Assembly: GCA_934047225.1 (NCBI GenBank) | Contig: OW204000.1 | Location: 14,588,001 to 14,652,000 of the forward strand | Direction: 5' to 3' | Source of the DNA: Ypsolopha sequella | Lineage: Eukaryota > Arthropoda > Insecta > Lepidoptera > Ypsolophidae | DNA length: 64,000 nt | Shown here: piece after piece, positions 62,926 through 64,000 of the stretch | Numbering within the stretch: position 1 is the first letter of the stretch | How the letters are laid out: each line of letters starts with the position of its first letter | Notes under the pieces: generated by a model | What the model saw: only the letters and a program-made list of their open reading frames with translations | What the model was told of the DNA's origin: nothing | Databases searched by the model: none | Position numbers and translations under genes: made by a program

Positions 62926-63825
62926 ATACATACGTGTACTATACACAAGGTTTATCCAAAAATATGTCTTCTTTTTAAAAACACTATTTTGGCTAGCAAC
63001 GGTAACCTACCGACTATAAAAGTAGTTTTTGTTGTAAATATTTTTCCAAGAAAAGTAAGTGCGTTGCTCTGCCGCGCTGTGTTAATTTTTTTTTTTCACA
63101 TTTTTTCATAAATCATTCCAATAAAATTTATACTGTTGGAATTTGGATGAATGTGGCTTTCTAAATATATTTTTTTTATGTCGATATCTTTACTAATTTG
63201 AAATTTATCGACATTTCAAAATTTTTTTTTGTTCATAATATTTCATATTTTGTGTCGTATTTCTTTTTTTTTCTATATAGAGGTGTTTTTTATATACCAG
63301 AAAATGATTGGCCATCCTTTATTTATCTGAAAATGACACCACACTTGCCCTAATAGGTATAAATGAGCAGATATGAGGCTCAAAAGAGGGCGCAGCGTAA
63401 GGAAACTTCCCCCCCCTCTAGCCCCCCCCAGCAGAGTGTTACCCGCTGTATCCCGGGCGTTTTCTACTCCAGTACATCTTAGTAACCAGTATGCCAAGTT
63501 TCATGCTTTAATGACGAAAATATTGGTTCCCATACATTGGGTTGCTATAAATCTTCCACTAAATGTGCACGTTCCATGAAACTTGCTAATACAATACAAT
63601 CGTGCCGATTTCGTCGCGGGCGCAAAATTGAAAACTTGTTTCGGGAGCCACATGATTTTAGCAAGATTGTGGACGTTGTCAAACATAATTTTTGGTTATT
63701 ATTAATTTAGATAACATTTTCGATGTTTGACTCGTATTTTTTTTTTTTCATTCATGACAATAGAGTACATTCGGCTACACTTTTGGTAAAAAACCGTTAA
63801 AGTTACGTATTTTAGTTGTCTAATA

Positions 63826-64000
63826 AAGCCGATTCTGAAGGCTTTAATTTTAGTTTTAGTGCTGTCAAAACTAAATTTTCTTCACTGCAAAATGGTTCAT
63901 AAGTGTTAAAAACAGAAGCTGAATTAATTTGGAAAATTCAAGTTTTGACAGCACTTAAACTAATACTTTAAACTTCTAATACTAACATTAATTTAATATT
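63826..64000. mobile_element. Mariner-like MITE, copy 5 (right end eroded)
   Basis: Preceded by TA; AAGCCGATTCTGAAGGCTTT then TTTTAGTGCTGTCAAAACTA; interior nearly identical to copy 3. The inverted TTTTGACAGCACTTAAACTA at 63943-63962 is followed by diverged sequence up to the window end. Confidence 0.78.

Larger units (their letters stand above)
59950..63560. repeat. 3.6-kb imperfect palindrome with about 1.75-kb arms
   Basis: 59950-61717 and 61763-63560 are reverse complements around a spacer of about 45 bp. Landmarks: GTACTGGAGTAGAAAACGCC (60019) with GGCGTTTTCTACTCCAGTAC (63456); GATGGACCAAAATCGATGAC on each arm. The arms differ by point changes and indels: 17 bp around 62005-62021 is missing from the left arm, and a 4-bp duplication near 62350 is only in the right. 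It is therefore not a mirror-image assembly copy. Both arms hold outward-pointing gene remnants. Confidence 0.9.

Noticed and set aside
59950..63560. Palindrome as a pure assembly mirror artefact
   Set aside because: The arms differ by several independent substitutions and indels, which a mirror artefact would not show.

Overview
The window is AT-rich, intron-bearing animal nuclear DNA, most probably from a moth or butterfly (Lepidoptera). Support comes from spliced genes with metazoan orthologues, a BEL/Pao retroelement carrying a baculovirus-F-like envelope region, tRNA-derived SINEs, and repeat signatures that I associate with lepidopteran genomes (for example the 'TTTGCCCGCGGCTTCGCCCG' block near 11,600). 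The species call is inference; no search was run.

Three host genes can be reconstructed. (1) An acyl-protein thioesterase (LYPLA/APT1 family) in five exons on +, 5639-32243; exon junctions join in frame to 219 residues with an intact Ser-Asp-His triad. Introns 3 and 4 (4.9 kb and 20.8 kb) are packed with transposable elements. (2) Peptide O-xylosyltransferase (oxt) in four exons on +, 33985-38199, 899 residues: signal anchor, WSC domain, GT14 domain, C-terminal domain. (3) An intronless RecQ4-type helicase on -, 43350-39478, 1290 residues: Sld2-like N-terminus, CCHC knuckle, RecQ helicase core. Genes 2 and 3 are tail to tail.

The rest is repeat-derived. The clearest system is a family of THAP-domain DNA transposons. 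Four copies (23317-31665, 44926-47690, 47852-50253, 50616-53387) share inverted termini beginning CTCAGAATAAGG, and each is bounded by its own perfect 8-bp target-site duplication. Every copy has a different lesion in the THAP exon, and some carry a second antisense THAP-like fragment nested in the intron. The first copy is split within its terminal repeat by a BEL/Pao element with identical 136-bp LTRs. That element's single long ORF runs from gag through reverse transcriptase directly into an envelope-like region, with RNase H and integrase missing.

From 53.8 kb to the end there are no recognisable host genes. The region holds a 1.9-kb TIR element, several MITEs and SINEs, and a 3.6-kb imperfect palindrome (59950-63560) with two diverged, outward-pointing, truncated copies of a multi-exon, repeat-associated gene that ends in a cysteine-rich (CXC-like) domain. 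Other items are a 36-bp tandem array just upstream of thioesterase exon 4, a 157-bp-arm hairpin, a non-autonomous hAT element with an 8-bp TSD, and a five-member MITE family that appears to target TA.
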